Below, piece by piece: positions 30,928 through 36,874 of a DNA stretch of 38,650 nt. Below the pieces are notes generated by a model. The model had not been told where the DNA came from. It did no database searches and saw only the letters and a list, made by a program, of their open reading frames with translations. Position numbers and translations under genes: made by a program. The DNA is from a virus: positions 1 through 38,650 of IMG/VR virus record IMGVR_UViG_3300014325_000028; one strand, 5' to 3'. The number at the start of each line of letters is the position of its first letter. Positions within the stretch are counted from its first letter, which is position 1.

Positions 30928-30945
30928 TTACCAACTTTTTTGTAC
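30928..30945. promoter_or_regulatory. Variant late-control palindrome at HTH promoter (copy 6)
   Basis: TTACCAA, 4 nt, TTTGTAC: two mismatches from the consensus, and the internal CTTT spacer is the same as in copy 1. It lies in the 49-bp gap between the divergent genes starting at 30906 and 30956. Confidence 0.45.
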
Positions 30946-30955
30946 ATTTACGCCA

Positions 30956-31087
30956 ATGAAAAAGAGACAAGCAAAGCCCCAAAAGAAACTAACCCCTTCC
31001 GAAAGGAGGCGGGAGCGGGAGTTAAAAAGTTGCGTTGCTATTAGAGGTGGTTCTACTAGGCCTGGCGCACATATTGCTAAATTTTAA
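30956..31087 (+). CDS. Small basic protein divergent from HTH regulator
   Basis: A 43-residue frame from ATG 30956 to TAA 31087: MKKRQAKPQKKLTPSERRRE, then RELKSCVAIRGGSTRPGAHI. It is very basic and mostly helical in its first half, so it could bind nucleic acid or another acidic partner. Its position opposite the repressor-like gene, with a shared control region, is where Cro-like or antirepressor genes sit. It overlaps the convergent zinc-ribbon gene by 11 bp. Confidence 0.5.
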   Translation: MKKRQAKPQKKLTPSERRRERELKSCVAIRGGSTRPGAHIAKF

Positions 31088-31268
31088 CTCCTAGTTGCTT
31101 AGCTAGGGTGTGCAAAAGCGCCCCTGTGTTATAGAACTCTAGCGCACCAACTACACATCCGCAACTGGAGCAATTAACGAATTGAATTTTATAATTTGAA
31201 TTTTTTGGGCTCGCTGTTTTTATCTCAAAAAAAACAGATTCGCATTTGGGACATTTTGGTGTGGCCAT
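31077..31268 (-). CDS. Zinc-ribbon protein
   Basis: A 63-residue protein with CPKCESVFFEI near the N-terminus and NCSSCGCVVGALEFYN in the middle: two Cys pairs of a zinc ribbon. The pattern (CPKC ... CSSCG-x-VVG) is widespread in small bacterial and phage proteins whose function is unknown. It is the last gene of the minus unit that begins at 31821, 6 bp after the 54-residue gene. Confidence 0.7.
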   Translation of the reverse strand: MATPKCPKCESVFFEIKTASPKNSNYKIQFVNCSSCGCVVGALEFYNTGALLHTLAKQLGVKI

Positions 31269-31274
31269 TTTTAT

Positions 31275-31439
31275 TTAATTTAAATGTATGTCGTCGAATA
31301 GCTTTAGCTGCTCGTATTGAGCAAGCCGCTCCTCAAGTCTCTTGATCTTTTTGTCCTTCTCCTTTAGAAGTTCTTTTTTTACGGCGTTTATCTGCTCCAG
31401 CACCTTTGTGGCTTGGCAGCTTTTGCACTTTTCCGTCAT
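31275..31439 (-). CDS. 54-residue coiled-coil protein overlapping the regulator gene
   Basis: From ATG 31439 to TAA 31277-31275: MTEKCKSCQATKVLEQINAV, then a heptad coiled coil (KKELLKEKDKKIKRLEERLA). The Cys pair CKSC could bind zinc or form a disulfide. The first 107 bp overlap the 3' end of the HTH regulator gene in a different frame. This frame is the more protein-like one and leads cleanly to the next gene, so I think it is real. Confidence 0.65.
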   Translation of the reverse strand: MTEKCKSCQATKVLEQINAVKKELLKEKDKKIKRLEERLAQYEQLKLFDDIHLN

Positions 31440-31821
31440 ACCCATTTCGTTTTAGAATAGCTAACAGTTCATCTACCTCTTCTTCCAGATCGCTTGTTTT
31501 TTCCTTGTAAACGTCCTTTAGCTCCCGTAGATTATCTATCAATTCACGCTGTTCGTCTATTTTTTTGCGAAGTTCGTATATATTTTTTGTATTTACATCA
31601 TTTTCTACATTATTAATTTCTTGTAGTGGTTTCGTTGACAAGGAGCTGCCTGGCGCGGTGGCCCCAATAAATGCTAGCGTTTTAATAACGAAGCTGTAGG
31701 ATAGGTCTTTCGCCCTGAATTTAGATTCAAGATGCTGGGGCGAGATACCTAAATGATTAGCAACATCCACTAATCTAACGTTCTTACCCTTAATTATTTC
31801 CCTCAGTTCCTCTCCTCTCAT
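31333..31821 (-). CDS. Second HTH regulator with coiled-coil tail
   Basis: A 162-residue protein. Residues 1-55 are HTH-like (ELREIIKGKNVRLVDVANHL, then GISPQHLESKFRAKDLSYSF), followed by a linker of about 25 residues and a coiled coil (LRKKIDEQRELIDNLRELK). The last 35 residues are very basic and are read in a frame that overlaps the 54-residue gene. It shares its HTH-plus-coiled-coil plan with the regulator at 30571 and likewise has no peptidase domain. It is divergent from the gene at 31847. Likely a partner or antagonist in the lysogeny switch. Confidence 0.7.
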   Translation of the reverse strand: MRGEELREIIKGKNVRLVDVANHLGISPQHLESKFRAKDLSYSFVIKTLAFIGATAPGSSLSTKPLQEINNVENDVNTKNIYELRKKIDEQRELIDNLRELKDVYKEKTSDLEEEVDELLAILKRNGYDGKVQKLPSHKGAGADKRRKKRTSKGEGQKDQET

Positions 31822-31834
31822 AGTCGAATTTGAT

Positions 31835-31842
31835 TATATTTG
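31835..31842 (+). promoter_or_regulatory. -7 box, leaderless gene at 31847
   Basis: TATATTTG ends 4 nt before ATG 31847. The distance implies translation from the transcript's first bases. A -33 match is not obvious; it would lie over the start of the divergent regulator gene. Confidence 0.5.
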
Positions 31843-31846
31843 TCTT

Positions 31847-32059
31847 ATGAATGGTAAACGAACTTCTTTAAATAAAAATGGACTGGAAGAACTACAGTCT
31901 TTTCTTTCAGAAAAAAGAAAAACACAATCCGGGCTAGTATTAAATTTCGGCAAAGAAACTCCATCTACTGGCCTTGACCTGTCTTCAGATAAAGTGTATT
32001 TGAGAAAAGATTTCACGGATTTTTTAATTGAAGCTGTGTGCAGCATTAAGCCTGTTTAA
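31847..32059 (+). CDS. Small protein divergent from second HTH regulator
   Basis: A 70-residue protein (MNGKRTSLNKNGLEELQSFL and onward) with a basic N-terminus, a Gly/Thr-rich middle and a final helix. It begins almost at its transcription start and lies directly opposite the regulator at 31821. The minus frame over the same bases (31834-32046) is Ser-rich and looks like a shadow. It overlaps the convergent gene at 32046 by 14 bp. Function unknown. Confidence 0.6.
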   Translation: MNGKRTSLNKNGLEELQSFLSEKRKTQSGLVLNFGKETPSTGLDLSSDKVYLRKDFTDFLIEAVCSIKPV

Positions 32060-32333
32060 CAAATACATTTAAAATCGAATTGTTCTTTCCGGATTCGCCT
32101 CTCTGAGAAAGGTCTACCCCGTATTCATTATCCTCTGTATTAGGCAGTACTTCAAACTGAATATCCGTTATTACAAACTTATCTCCATTAGTAGCTTCAA
32201 TGGTTCCACCAATCACGATCTTATAATTTTTATGAAGGGCGCTTTTTAATGCCCGGTAATCCCATATACTAGTTGCCGCTCCGTCCGAAGAGTGGCTGGA
32301 AAACAAAGCAAACTTTAAAATAATCGGTTCCAT
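32046..32333 (-). CDS. Hypothetical protein with own promoter
   Basis: A 95-residue protein (MEPIILKFALFSSHSSDG and onward) with a helical middle and a beta-rich second half (KIVIGGTIEATNGDKFVITD). There is no motif. It is expressed from a perfect promoter at 32449-32479 through a leader of about 110 nt. Being expressed away from the early operon, it belongs to the lysogeny-side genes. Function unknown. Confidence 0.65.
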   Translation of the reverse strand: MEPIILKFALFSSHSSDGAATSIWDYRALKSALHKNYKIVIGGTIEATNGDKFVITDIQFEVLPNTEDNEYGVDLSQRGESGKNNSILNVFVKQA

Positions 32334-32422
32334 TTATTTTTTTAATTAATTGGTTTACTGTAAATTAACAACAGTGTTAATAAGTTGTGAATTGTTTAGT
32401 TTATAATAAACAAATTCATTCA

Positions 32423-32430
32423 TAGATTTG
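32423..32430 (+). promoter_or_regulatory. Likely early promoter -7 box
   Basis: TAGATTTG, 35 nt before the first early gene at 32466. A TTTA at the right distance upstream may be the -33. It overlaps the transcript of the opposite promoter. Confidence 0.4.
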
Positions 32431-32448
32431 TATCTGTTACTAACAAAA

Positions 32449-32479
32449 CAAATATACGATAAACCATGAAAATACCAAA
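32449..32479 (-). promoter_or_regulatory. Promoter for 32333 gene
   Basis: On the minus strand TTTG (32479-32476), 19 nt, TATATTTG (32456-32449). The -33 lies inside the first codons of the early gene at 32466, so transcription from it would oppose the early operon. Confidence 0.7.
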
Positions 32480-32642
32480 ACGCCAAATCAATAGCTGGAA
32501 GCTGAAATGGAAGCACGGAGATGCTACCAAAATACATAAGAAATACGGGTTATGCCGACTTACCGTTATCAGGGCCTTTAATCTGGGCCGGGCCACCGAG
32601 GACAGTGTTAGCAAAATCCAAAAGTACTACGATAAAAAGTAA
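32466..32642 (+). CDS. Small HTH protein, first early gene
   Basis: A 58-residue protein from ATG 32466 to TAA 32642: KHGDATKIHKKYGLCRLTV followed by IRAFNLGRATEDSVSKIQKY. It has the pattern of a short helix-turn-helix (Ile-His-Lys-Lys-Tyr-Gly, then a recognition helix with LTVIRAFN), ending in a helix. Its stop overlaps the next start (TAATG). As the first gene of the early operon it may be a Cro- or CII-like control protein. Confidence 0.6.
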   Translation: MKIPKRQINSWKLKWKHGDATKIHKKYGLCRLTVIRAFNLGRATEDSVSKIQKYYDKK

Positions 32643-32887
32643 TGAGCCACGAGGACTACATAACCACCGAGGAGGCTTTAATTATGCTCAAGCTGTACGA
32701 CCCCGCAAGGCACAAGCACAAGAAGCCTGAGAGGCTAAAGTGGCTAGTTGACAGGGCACTCTTAACCAGGTGCGTTATAAACAAAAGAGTGATGCTGTAC
32801 AGCAAGAAAGAAGTAAAAGAACTCTTCAGAAGGCAGATTGTTGAAGGTCTTTCTCTGAGGGAAAAGCCCAACAAAATTGCCGCCTGA
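32642..32887 (+). CDS. MerR/excisionase-like winged-helix protein
   Basis: An 81-residue protein. YITTEEALIMLKLYDP, then LKWLVDRALLTRCVINKRVM and LYSKKEVKELF follow the plan of HTH_17/excisionase proteins (a T-x-x-E-A-x-x-x-L start and a Y-s-x-x-E-V end). The basic residues suit DNA binding. It may be an excisionase for the integrase or an early transcription regulator. It is translationally coupled to the gene upstream. Confidence 0.65.
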   Translation: MSHEDYITTEEALIMLKLYDPARHKHKKPERLKWLVDRALLTRCVINKRVMLYSKKEVKELFRRQIVEGLSLREKPNKIAA

Positions 32888-32923
32888 TTGTGGTAACGGA
32901 GGAACCAATTTTCGGAAAACACC

Positions 32924-33133
32924 ATGGAATACCAGCTATCACAGGCAGTGAGCCACATTAACGGGCTAAGATACGAGGAGGAGGAGCGGCACTGCAACCA
33001 ATGCGGGTGCTGGATAAGGCCCGGGGAGGCGGTGACGCTAAAAGGCAAGGATACTTGGTACGTGTGCTCTGGATACTGCGAACAGGATTTTAAAAAGGAA
33101 ATGAACGAGGAAGTTTTTGAAGTAGTAAAATAA
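32924..33133 (+). CDS. Small zinc-finger protein
   Basis: A 69-residue protein with CNQCGCWIRPGEAV and CSGYCEQDF: two Cys pairs about 25 residues apart, as in small treble-clef or zinc-ribbon folds. The C-terminus is an acidic helix. It lies 36 bp after the excisionase-like gene, and that short gap contains nothing else. Role unknown; small zinc fingers are frequent among early phage genes. Confidence 0.7.
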   Translation: MEYQLSQAVSHINGLRYEEEERHCNQCGCWIRPGEAVTLKGKDTWYVCSGYCEQDFKKEMNEEVFEVVK

Positions 33134-33138
33134 AAGGT

Positions 33139-33351
33139 ATGGGAAGCTTTGAAAAGATAATGGGAACCGTAGCGGCCTTGTTCTGGTTCACCCTGATAGG
33201 AATAATGATCTATTGCTTTGGAGAGCTACACAAGATAGACGAGAGCAAGAGCAGGGAGATACTGAGGCAGCACAGCGTTATTATTAAACTTCAAACGGAA
33301 AACGATTCACTAAAAAAAGAAATAGAATGCCAGAAAACGAAAAAGAATTAG
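33139..33351 (+). CDS. Membrane protein with coiled-coil tail
   Basis: A 70-residue protein. Residues about 8-28 (MGTVAALFWFTLIGIMIYCF) form one transmembrane helix; the rest is a charged coiled coil (LRQHSVIIKLQTENDSLKKE). Rz- or early exclusion-type proteins have this layout, but the early location argues against lysis. It overlaps the next gene by 25 bp. Confidence 0.65.
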   Translation: MGSFEKIMGTVAALFWFTLIGIMIYCFGELHKIDESKSREILRQHSVIIKLQTENDSLKKEIECQKTKKN

Positions 33352-33491
33352 ACCCAATCATCATAGAATTAATTTCAGATGTAGAATACATGTGCGGCTT
33401 GTATAAGAACGGAAAGCACGGAGCAGCCGAGAAAGAAAGGGACAAGATTGCCGATCGCTTGGATATTATAATGAGGCTTGGATTAAAATAA
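33327..33491 (+). CDS. Small hypothetical protein
   Basis: A 54-residue frame from ATG 33327 to TAA 33491 (MPENEKELDPIIIELISDVE and onward). Its acidic N-terminal helix, the KNGKHGAAEKERDKIADRLD segment and its spacing between two real genes support it. It overlaps the membrane protein gene by 25 bp. Function unknown. Confidence 0.6.
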   Translation: MPENEKELDPIIIELISDVEYMCGLYKNGKHGAAEKERDKIADRLDIIMRLGLK

Positions 33492-33525
33492 TTGATTCTC
33501 TTAAACACATAAAACACAAGTAAAA

Positions 33526-33828
33526 ATGGAAACAAGCCAACCGATAAACCAGTGGTTAAGAGACGGAAAACTGGTGTACATACTGCACGAAACCGGCAAA
33601 TATCGCAAAGGCGAACCAATAGTATCAAACAAATTTTGTTTGTCGGTTTATCCAGATTACGCCCATGGTATAACCGATCAAGATGCCGAGAAAGTTGCTA
33701 AGAAGATGGCCGCGGCCGATGATCTTTTGGAGGCTTGCGTAAAATTGGTTTCGGAGGCAGATACAGAAGGTCTTACTGAAGATACGTTAAATAAAATTGA
33801 AGCCGCAATTAAAAAAGCTACCGAGTAA
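33526..33828 (+). CDS. Conserved early hypothetical protein
   Basis: A 100-residue protein. The N-terminal half is beta-rich (GKLVYILHETGKYRKGEP) and the C-terminal half is helical and Ala-rich (DAEKVAKKMAAADDLLEACV), a pattern I know from small phage proteins of unknown function. Its stop overlaps the next start (TAATG). The 34-bp gap upstream is A/T-rich. Confidence 0.7.
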   Translation: METSQPINQWLRDGKLVYILHETGKYRKGEPIVSNKFCLSVYPDYAHGITDQDAEKVAKKMAAADDLLEACVKLVSEADTEGLTEDTLNKIEAAIKKATE

Positions 33829-33980
33829 TGGCACCGAGTTATGAATCCATAGTGTTAGGGGCGCAGATATTAGCGGTAGGCTTTCTTATCTACGGGCTAG
33901 TAAAGCTGTCGGCGCATTTCAGAAAGAAAATAGAGGCTACGATAAAGGAGCTAAACGAAGATCAGAATTTAGGAATTTAA
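33828..33980 (+). CDS. Small single-pass membrane protein
   Basis: A 50-residue frame from ATG 33828: a hydrophobic helix (SIVLGAQILAVGFLIYGLV) followed by a basic and then acidic helix (FRKKIEATIKELNEDQ). It is translationally coupled to the previous gene. It probably inserts in the inner membrane with the charged tail in the cytoplasm. Function unknown. Confidence 0.6.
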   Translation: MAPSYESIVLGAQILAVGFLIYGLVKLSAHFRKKIEATIKELNEDQNLGI

Positions 33981-33998
33981 ACTTAAATAAAAACACAA

Positions 33999-34379
33999 AT
34001 GGGAACAAGGGCAACAGTACATTTTTACAGTGAATTTAATCAAGAGAAACCTATACTATCTGTATACCATCAATTCGATGGGTACATTGATGGAGTTGGA
34101 CACGACTTAGCTAATTGGCTTCTTACAAAAAAAATCATAAATGGAATCGATAACGAAACTATGGAGGCTGGGTTCGCTAACGGAATGGGGTGTTTGGCGG
34201 CTCAATACGTAAAGGAAAACAAAACTAGGATCGGCGGCCTTTACTTAACTACCTCGGAAGATCTCCAAAGTTATAACTACCACGTAAGGTTAATAGGGGG
34301 TAAAATAGAAATAAAGGTTGACGATATATTTACCGGAACCCCAAAGGAATTACTTGAATTTGAACAAACAGAAGATTAA
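33999..34379 (+). CDS. Conserved phage protein (MGTRATVHFY family)
   Basis: A 126-residue protein starting MGTRATVHFYSEF, with YHQFDGYIDGVGHDLANWL. The order G-T-R-A at the start, then H-Q-x-D-G-Y-x-x-G-x-G, is typical of a widespread small phage/bacterial protein family without an assigned function. The conserved Asp, His and Gly residues might form a site, but this is not shown. It is followed 4 bp later by the next gene. Confidence 0.75.
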   Translation: MGTRATVHFYSEFNQEKPILSVYHQFDGYIDGVGHDLANWLLTKKIINGIDNETMEAGFANGMGCLAAQYVKENKTRIGGLYLTTSEDLQSYNYHVRLIGGKIEIKVDDIFTGTPKELLEFEQTED

Positions 34380-34383
34380 AGCC

Positions 34384-34647
34384 ATGAAAGTAGAAGAACT
34401 GATAGCAAAGATAAGGTCTAAGGCCGAGGCGGCCAGGGCTTTGGTGGACGGGAATACCTCGGTCAATGTAACTATTGCGGGTGTAGATCGTGGTACCCTA
34501 GAGCAGTCGTGTATCGAGATGAATCAACACCTTATGCGGCCGGGAAATTTCACTCACAAATACAAGTTCATTTATATGGAAAGCGGCGTATCGGTTCATG
34601 TTGAAACAAGAGAATACAAACAAGTAACCACCTATGAAGAAGCCTAA
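34384..34647 (+). CDS. Small early hypothetical protein
   Basis: An 87-residue protein (start at ATG 34384, after the preceding stop; an upstream in-frame start at 34318 would overlap the previous gene). MKVEELIAKIRSKAEAARAL forms a helix, followed by strands (NTSVNVTIAGVDRGTLEQ). It has no recognised motif and overlaps the next gene by 14 bp. Function unknown. Confidence 0.65.
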   Translation: MKVEELIAKIRSKAEAARALVDGNTSVNVTIAGVDRGTLEQSCIEMNQHLMRPGNFTHKYKFIYMESGVSVHVETREYKQVTTYEEA

Positions 34648-34813
34648 GACCCCTCGCCAGCTCTTGGCGGACAAAATAAAGAGCACTCTTAAGCTGGAGC
34701 AGAAAGCACTAAGGATCGGAGATTTTAACGCTGTTAGGTTCTTTCAAAAAAGGCTCTGGCGGTTAGACCGGTTCGGTGAGGACTTGGAGAAAGAGGTGGT
34801 GAAAGTTATTTGA
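34634..34813 (+). CDS. Small basic helical protein before the non-coding block
   Basis: A 59-residue frame from ATG 34634 to TGA 34813: MKKPKTPRQLLADKIKSTLK, then FNAVRFFQKRLWRLDRFGED. It is basic and amphipathic and overlaps the preceding gene by 14 bp. It is the last gene before the non-coding block at 34814-35283. It might bind the structured RNA next to it, but nothing in the sequence shows this. Confidence 0.55.
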   Translation: MKKPKTPRQLLADKIKSTLKLEQKALRIGDFNAVRFFQKRLWRLDRFGEDLEKEVVKVI

Positions 34814-34821
34814 AATATGTG

Positions 34822-34909
34822 TGGAGGAAAAGCCGCTTAATCGGCCGGGTTGCTGACGCACACGAAAGGCTCTTTAAGTAAGCCCCAGAGAAACCAGCAG
34901 CCCCCTCCA
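34822..34909 (+). ncRNA. Nested-helix RNA candidate, upstream part
   Basis: TGGAGG (34822-34827) pairs with CCTCCA (34904-34909). Inside, GGTTGCTG (34848-34855) pairs with CAGCAGCC (34895-34902, one G-U). Smaller hairpins GCCG/CGGC (34832-34845) and GGCT/AGCC fill the loops. No reading frame is credible here. It could be part of one RNA continuing into the tRNA-like element, or an independent element. Confidence 0.45.
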
Positions 34910-34926
34910 TTGTTCTTTAAAATATT

Positions 34927-35136
34927 GCATCGGTGGCGGAAAATTGGGAAGACGCATGCGTGAATGGCGCAGAGGGGTGAATGGAGAAGCCTAGCTGTAA
35001 GACAAGCGGTGTAAATACCCGGAAAGCTAGGATTCACTCAATTAGAAACTGAATGAAAATAATAACATCTATCCCCGCAAGGGTGGCCGCTAACATTCAG
35101 ACATAACTCATGTAGGTTCGAGACCTGCCCGATGCA
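34927..35136 (+). ncRNA. tRNA(Leu)-like RNA with a 125-nt structured insert
   Basis: GCATCGG (34927-34933) and CCGATGC (35129-35135) form a 7-bp acceptor stem. TG and a D-arm like that of tRNA-Leu (GCG ... TTGGGAAGA ... CGC, 34936-34955) follow the 5' strand. A standard T-arm (GTAGG-TTCGAGA-CCTGC, 35112-35128) precedes the 3' strand. An anticodon-like hairpin (TGCG/CGCA, 7-nt loop) lacks U33, so decoding is unlikely. The excess holds GTGAAT/ATTCAC stacked on CCTAGCT/AGCTAGG, CTGAATG/CATTCAG, and a CCC-GCAA-GGG tetraloop hairpin. CCA is not encoded. An intron-bearing tRNA is the alternative. Confidence 0.6.
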
Positions 35137-35213
35137 CAATGGCTAAAGGGAATGCCAGTTTCAATATCCCCCGTGTAGTCTTCCACAGTAAGAACGATAG
35201 CAACCAACGAAAT

Positions 35214-35243
35214 GGTGCTGGCAGCTCGGGAAAGACCGGCACC
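35214..35243 (+). ncRNA. Hairpin downstream of tRNA-like element
   Basis: GGTGCTGG and CCGGCACC form an 8-bp stem (one G-U) with a 14-nt loop, followed by CCC-TTA-GGG. The stretch 35137-35283 otherwise shows no frame and ends just before the start at 35284. It could be the 3' part of the same RNA or the leader of the annealing-protein mRNA. Confidence 0.4.
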
Positions 35244-35283
35244 CTTAGGGGTTAAGAAAGGCAAACACTTAAATAATATATAA

Positions 35284-36024
35284 ATGGAAACAACCGAAAC
35301 ATCATTACAACGCGCAGAGGAAACCGAACTTTCTTCGATAAACCTCTTCGCAAACAAGGATTTATTTGAACACGGGCAGCGAGTAGCATTAATGCTAAGC
35401 AAATCTGAATTGGTCCCTAAAAAGTACCAAAACAATCCTGGAAATTGCCTAATTGCACTAGAGATCGCCGGACGAATTAAAGCCAGTCCATTAATGGTGA
35501 TGCAAAATCTGGATGTGATACTAGGCAAGCCATCATGGAGCAGCAAATTTTTAATAGCCTCTATCAACTCTTGCGGAAAATTCAGTCCCCTGAGATACGA
35601 AGAGGACGAACAAAATGGCGGTAGGACACGCGCATGGGTTTACGACAAAGCAACTAAAGAAAAGCTTTATGGAGAATGGGTGTCTATGGACATGGCAAAA
35701 TCTGAAGGGTGGATAGATAAATCAGGTTCAAAGTGGAAAACAATGCCGGGCCTGATGCGTAGATATCGAGCGGCTTCTTTCTTTGTAAACCAATTTGCGC
35801 CCGAGATTTCTATGGGTTTCCAAACTCAGGATGAGGTTCAGGATGTGGAATACGTTGAATTAAAGGATCAGCCAAAGGATTATAAAGAGCAAGAGCGGAT
35901 TATTCTTTTAATTAACGCCTCAGATACAATAGATGAGTTGGATAAGTTAAAACTGCACTTTAAATGCCGTGAGCAATGGGACGCTTACGACAAAAGGAAA
36001 ATTGAATTAACCGAAAAAGCTTAA
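35284..36024 (+). CDS. RecT-like single-strand annealing protein (probable)
   Basis: A 246-residue protein. FEHGQRVALMLSKSELVPKK, LIALEIAGRIKASPLMVMQN and the C-terminal MRRYRAASFFVNQFAPEISM, then GFQTQDEVQD, form the pattern I associate with RecT-type annealing proteins of phages. The exonuclease-like protein that follows 3 bp downstream completes a typical pair. It should bind single-stranded DNA and promote annealing during phage replication and recombination. The family assignment is by eye. It follows the structured RNA block directly. Confidence 0.65.
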   Translation: METTETSLQRAEETELSSINLFANKDLFEHGQRVALMLSKSELVPKKYQNNPGNCLIALEIAGRIKASPLMVMQNLDVILGKPSWSSKFLIASINSCGKFSPLRYEEDEQNGGRTRAWVYDKATKEKLYGEWVSMDMAKSEGWIDKSGSKWKTMPGLMRRYRAASFFVNQFAPEISMGFQTQDEVQDVEYVELKDQPKDYKEQERIILLINASDTIDELDKLKLHFKCREQWDAYDKRKIELTEKA

Positions 36025-36027
36025 GCC

Positions 36028-36810
36028 ATGAACGCCAACGAAATTTTATTCCGCTGCTCAGCGCTAGGATACCTCATGGTTGATCCAAAAGACAAGAAGC
36101 AAAATATTTCCGAAACTACGAAAACACACCTTGTGGACGTTTTTGTGTCTAACAAGTACAATAGGTTCACCGAAATAAAAGGCAAGCAACTAAGTAAGGG
36201 AAACGACTGTGAAGAGGATTCTATTACTGTGGTTTCCTTGATTACAAAAAAATTCTTCAAAAAGAACGAGGAGCATTTGAGTAACAAGTACATCAAGGGT
36301 ACACCAGACTTGTACGAGGGTTCGGATATTCACAAAGCAGAGGTTGTTCGCGACACTAAAAGCGCGTGGGACATATACACCTTTAACCGCGCAAAGGCCA
36401 AAGGAGTTAATGATATGTATTACTGGCAGGGCATGGGTTACATGGCATTAACGGGGGCTAAAAAGTGCTTCATTGATTATTGCCTAAACAACACGCCGTA
36501 TTATTTGGTTATTAAGGAGCTATACCACGAAGGGTTCAATCACGATCAAAACACTCCTGCTTGGGTTGAGTTGCAAATAATTGCTAATCACGTATACGAC
36601 AAAAAAACGTTTGATGATTACATCCATAAAAGAGGCGTTAATATTAACACGGATGAATATTCTAAGGCGGTGTATGCGGGTTTTGTTGAAGTTCCTTTGG
36701 AGGAAAGACACTTCTCTTTTGAGTTCGACAGAAACGATTCCGAAATAGAATTGTTGTATCAGCGCATTAGAAATTGCCGAGAATACATGAATGAAAATCT
36801 TTTTATCTAA
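36028..36810 (+). CDS. PD-(D/E)XK exonuclease (YqaJ-like, recombination partner)
   Basis: A 260-residue protein of the usual length. KGNDCEEDSITVVS (Glu62/63) is the first acidic site, IKGTPDLYE (Asp94) the second, and VVRDTKSAWDIY (Asp109, Lys111) the D-x-K motif, followed by DMYYWQGMGYMALTG, whose aromatic Gln helix is typical of YqaJ/lambda-exonuclease-like enzymes. It should resect double-stranded ends so that the annealing protein upstream can act. It is 3 bp after that gene, so co-expression is certain enough. Metal dependence follows from the family. Confidence 0.8.
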   Translation: MNANEILFRCSALGYLMVDPKDKKQNISETTKTHLVDVFVSNKYNRFTEIKGKQLSKGNDCEEDSITVVSLITKKFFKKNEEHLSNKYIKGTPDLYEGSDIHKAEVVRDTKSAWDIYTFNRAKAKGVNDMYYWQGMGYMALTGAKKCFIDYCLNNTPYYLVIKELYHEGFNHDQNTPAWVELQIIANHVYDKKTFDDYIHKRGVNINTDEYSKAVYAGFVEVPLEERHFSFEFDRNDSEIELLYQRIRNCREYMNENLFI

Positions 36811-36874
36811 ATCAACCCTATCAGCTAATAAACAATAAACAGAGTAAAATTAACTAATCAATAAATAAACAATT
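36811..36874 (+). repeat. A/T-rich gap with repeated AATAAACA
   Basis: The 64 bp between the exonuclease and the next gene are A/T-rich and hold several AATAAACA-like units (near 36828, 36835 and 36861). It could be a leader or protein-binding repeat; no promoter of the TTTG/TAnnTTTG type is visible. Confidence 0.3.

Noticed and set aside
31333-31439. Programmed frameshift at the A7G run
   Set aside because: The second frame is +1, while the A-AAA-AAG slip is -1 and the -1 frame meets a stop at once.
31834-32046. 70-codon minus frame opposite 31847
   Set aside because: Ser-rich shadow; the plus frame has the promoter box and better composition.
25697-32902. 13-bp direct repeat GTGGTAACGGAGG at 25697 and 32890
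   Set aside because: A 13-mer shared twice is expected by chance in a window this long, and the contexts differ.
34837-35037. 66-codon minus frame in the non-coding block
   Set aside because: Cys/Pro-rich chance frame; it crosses both RNA candidates.
34927-35136. Group I intron in a tRNA
   Set aside because: No P/Q/R/S core sequences can be found, and the insert is shorter than usual; kept only as an alternative.
34927-35136. tmRNA
   Set aside because: No tag reading frame, and a D-stem is present, which tmRNA lacks.
35097-35567. 156-codon minus frame
   Set aside because: It lies opposite the annealing-protein gene and the tRNA-like RNA, with a Ser/Arg-rich shadow-like composition.
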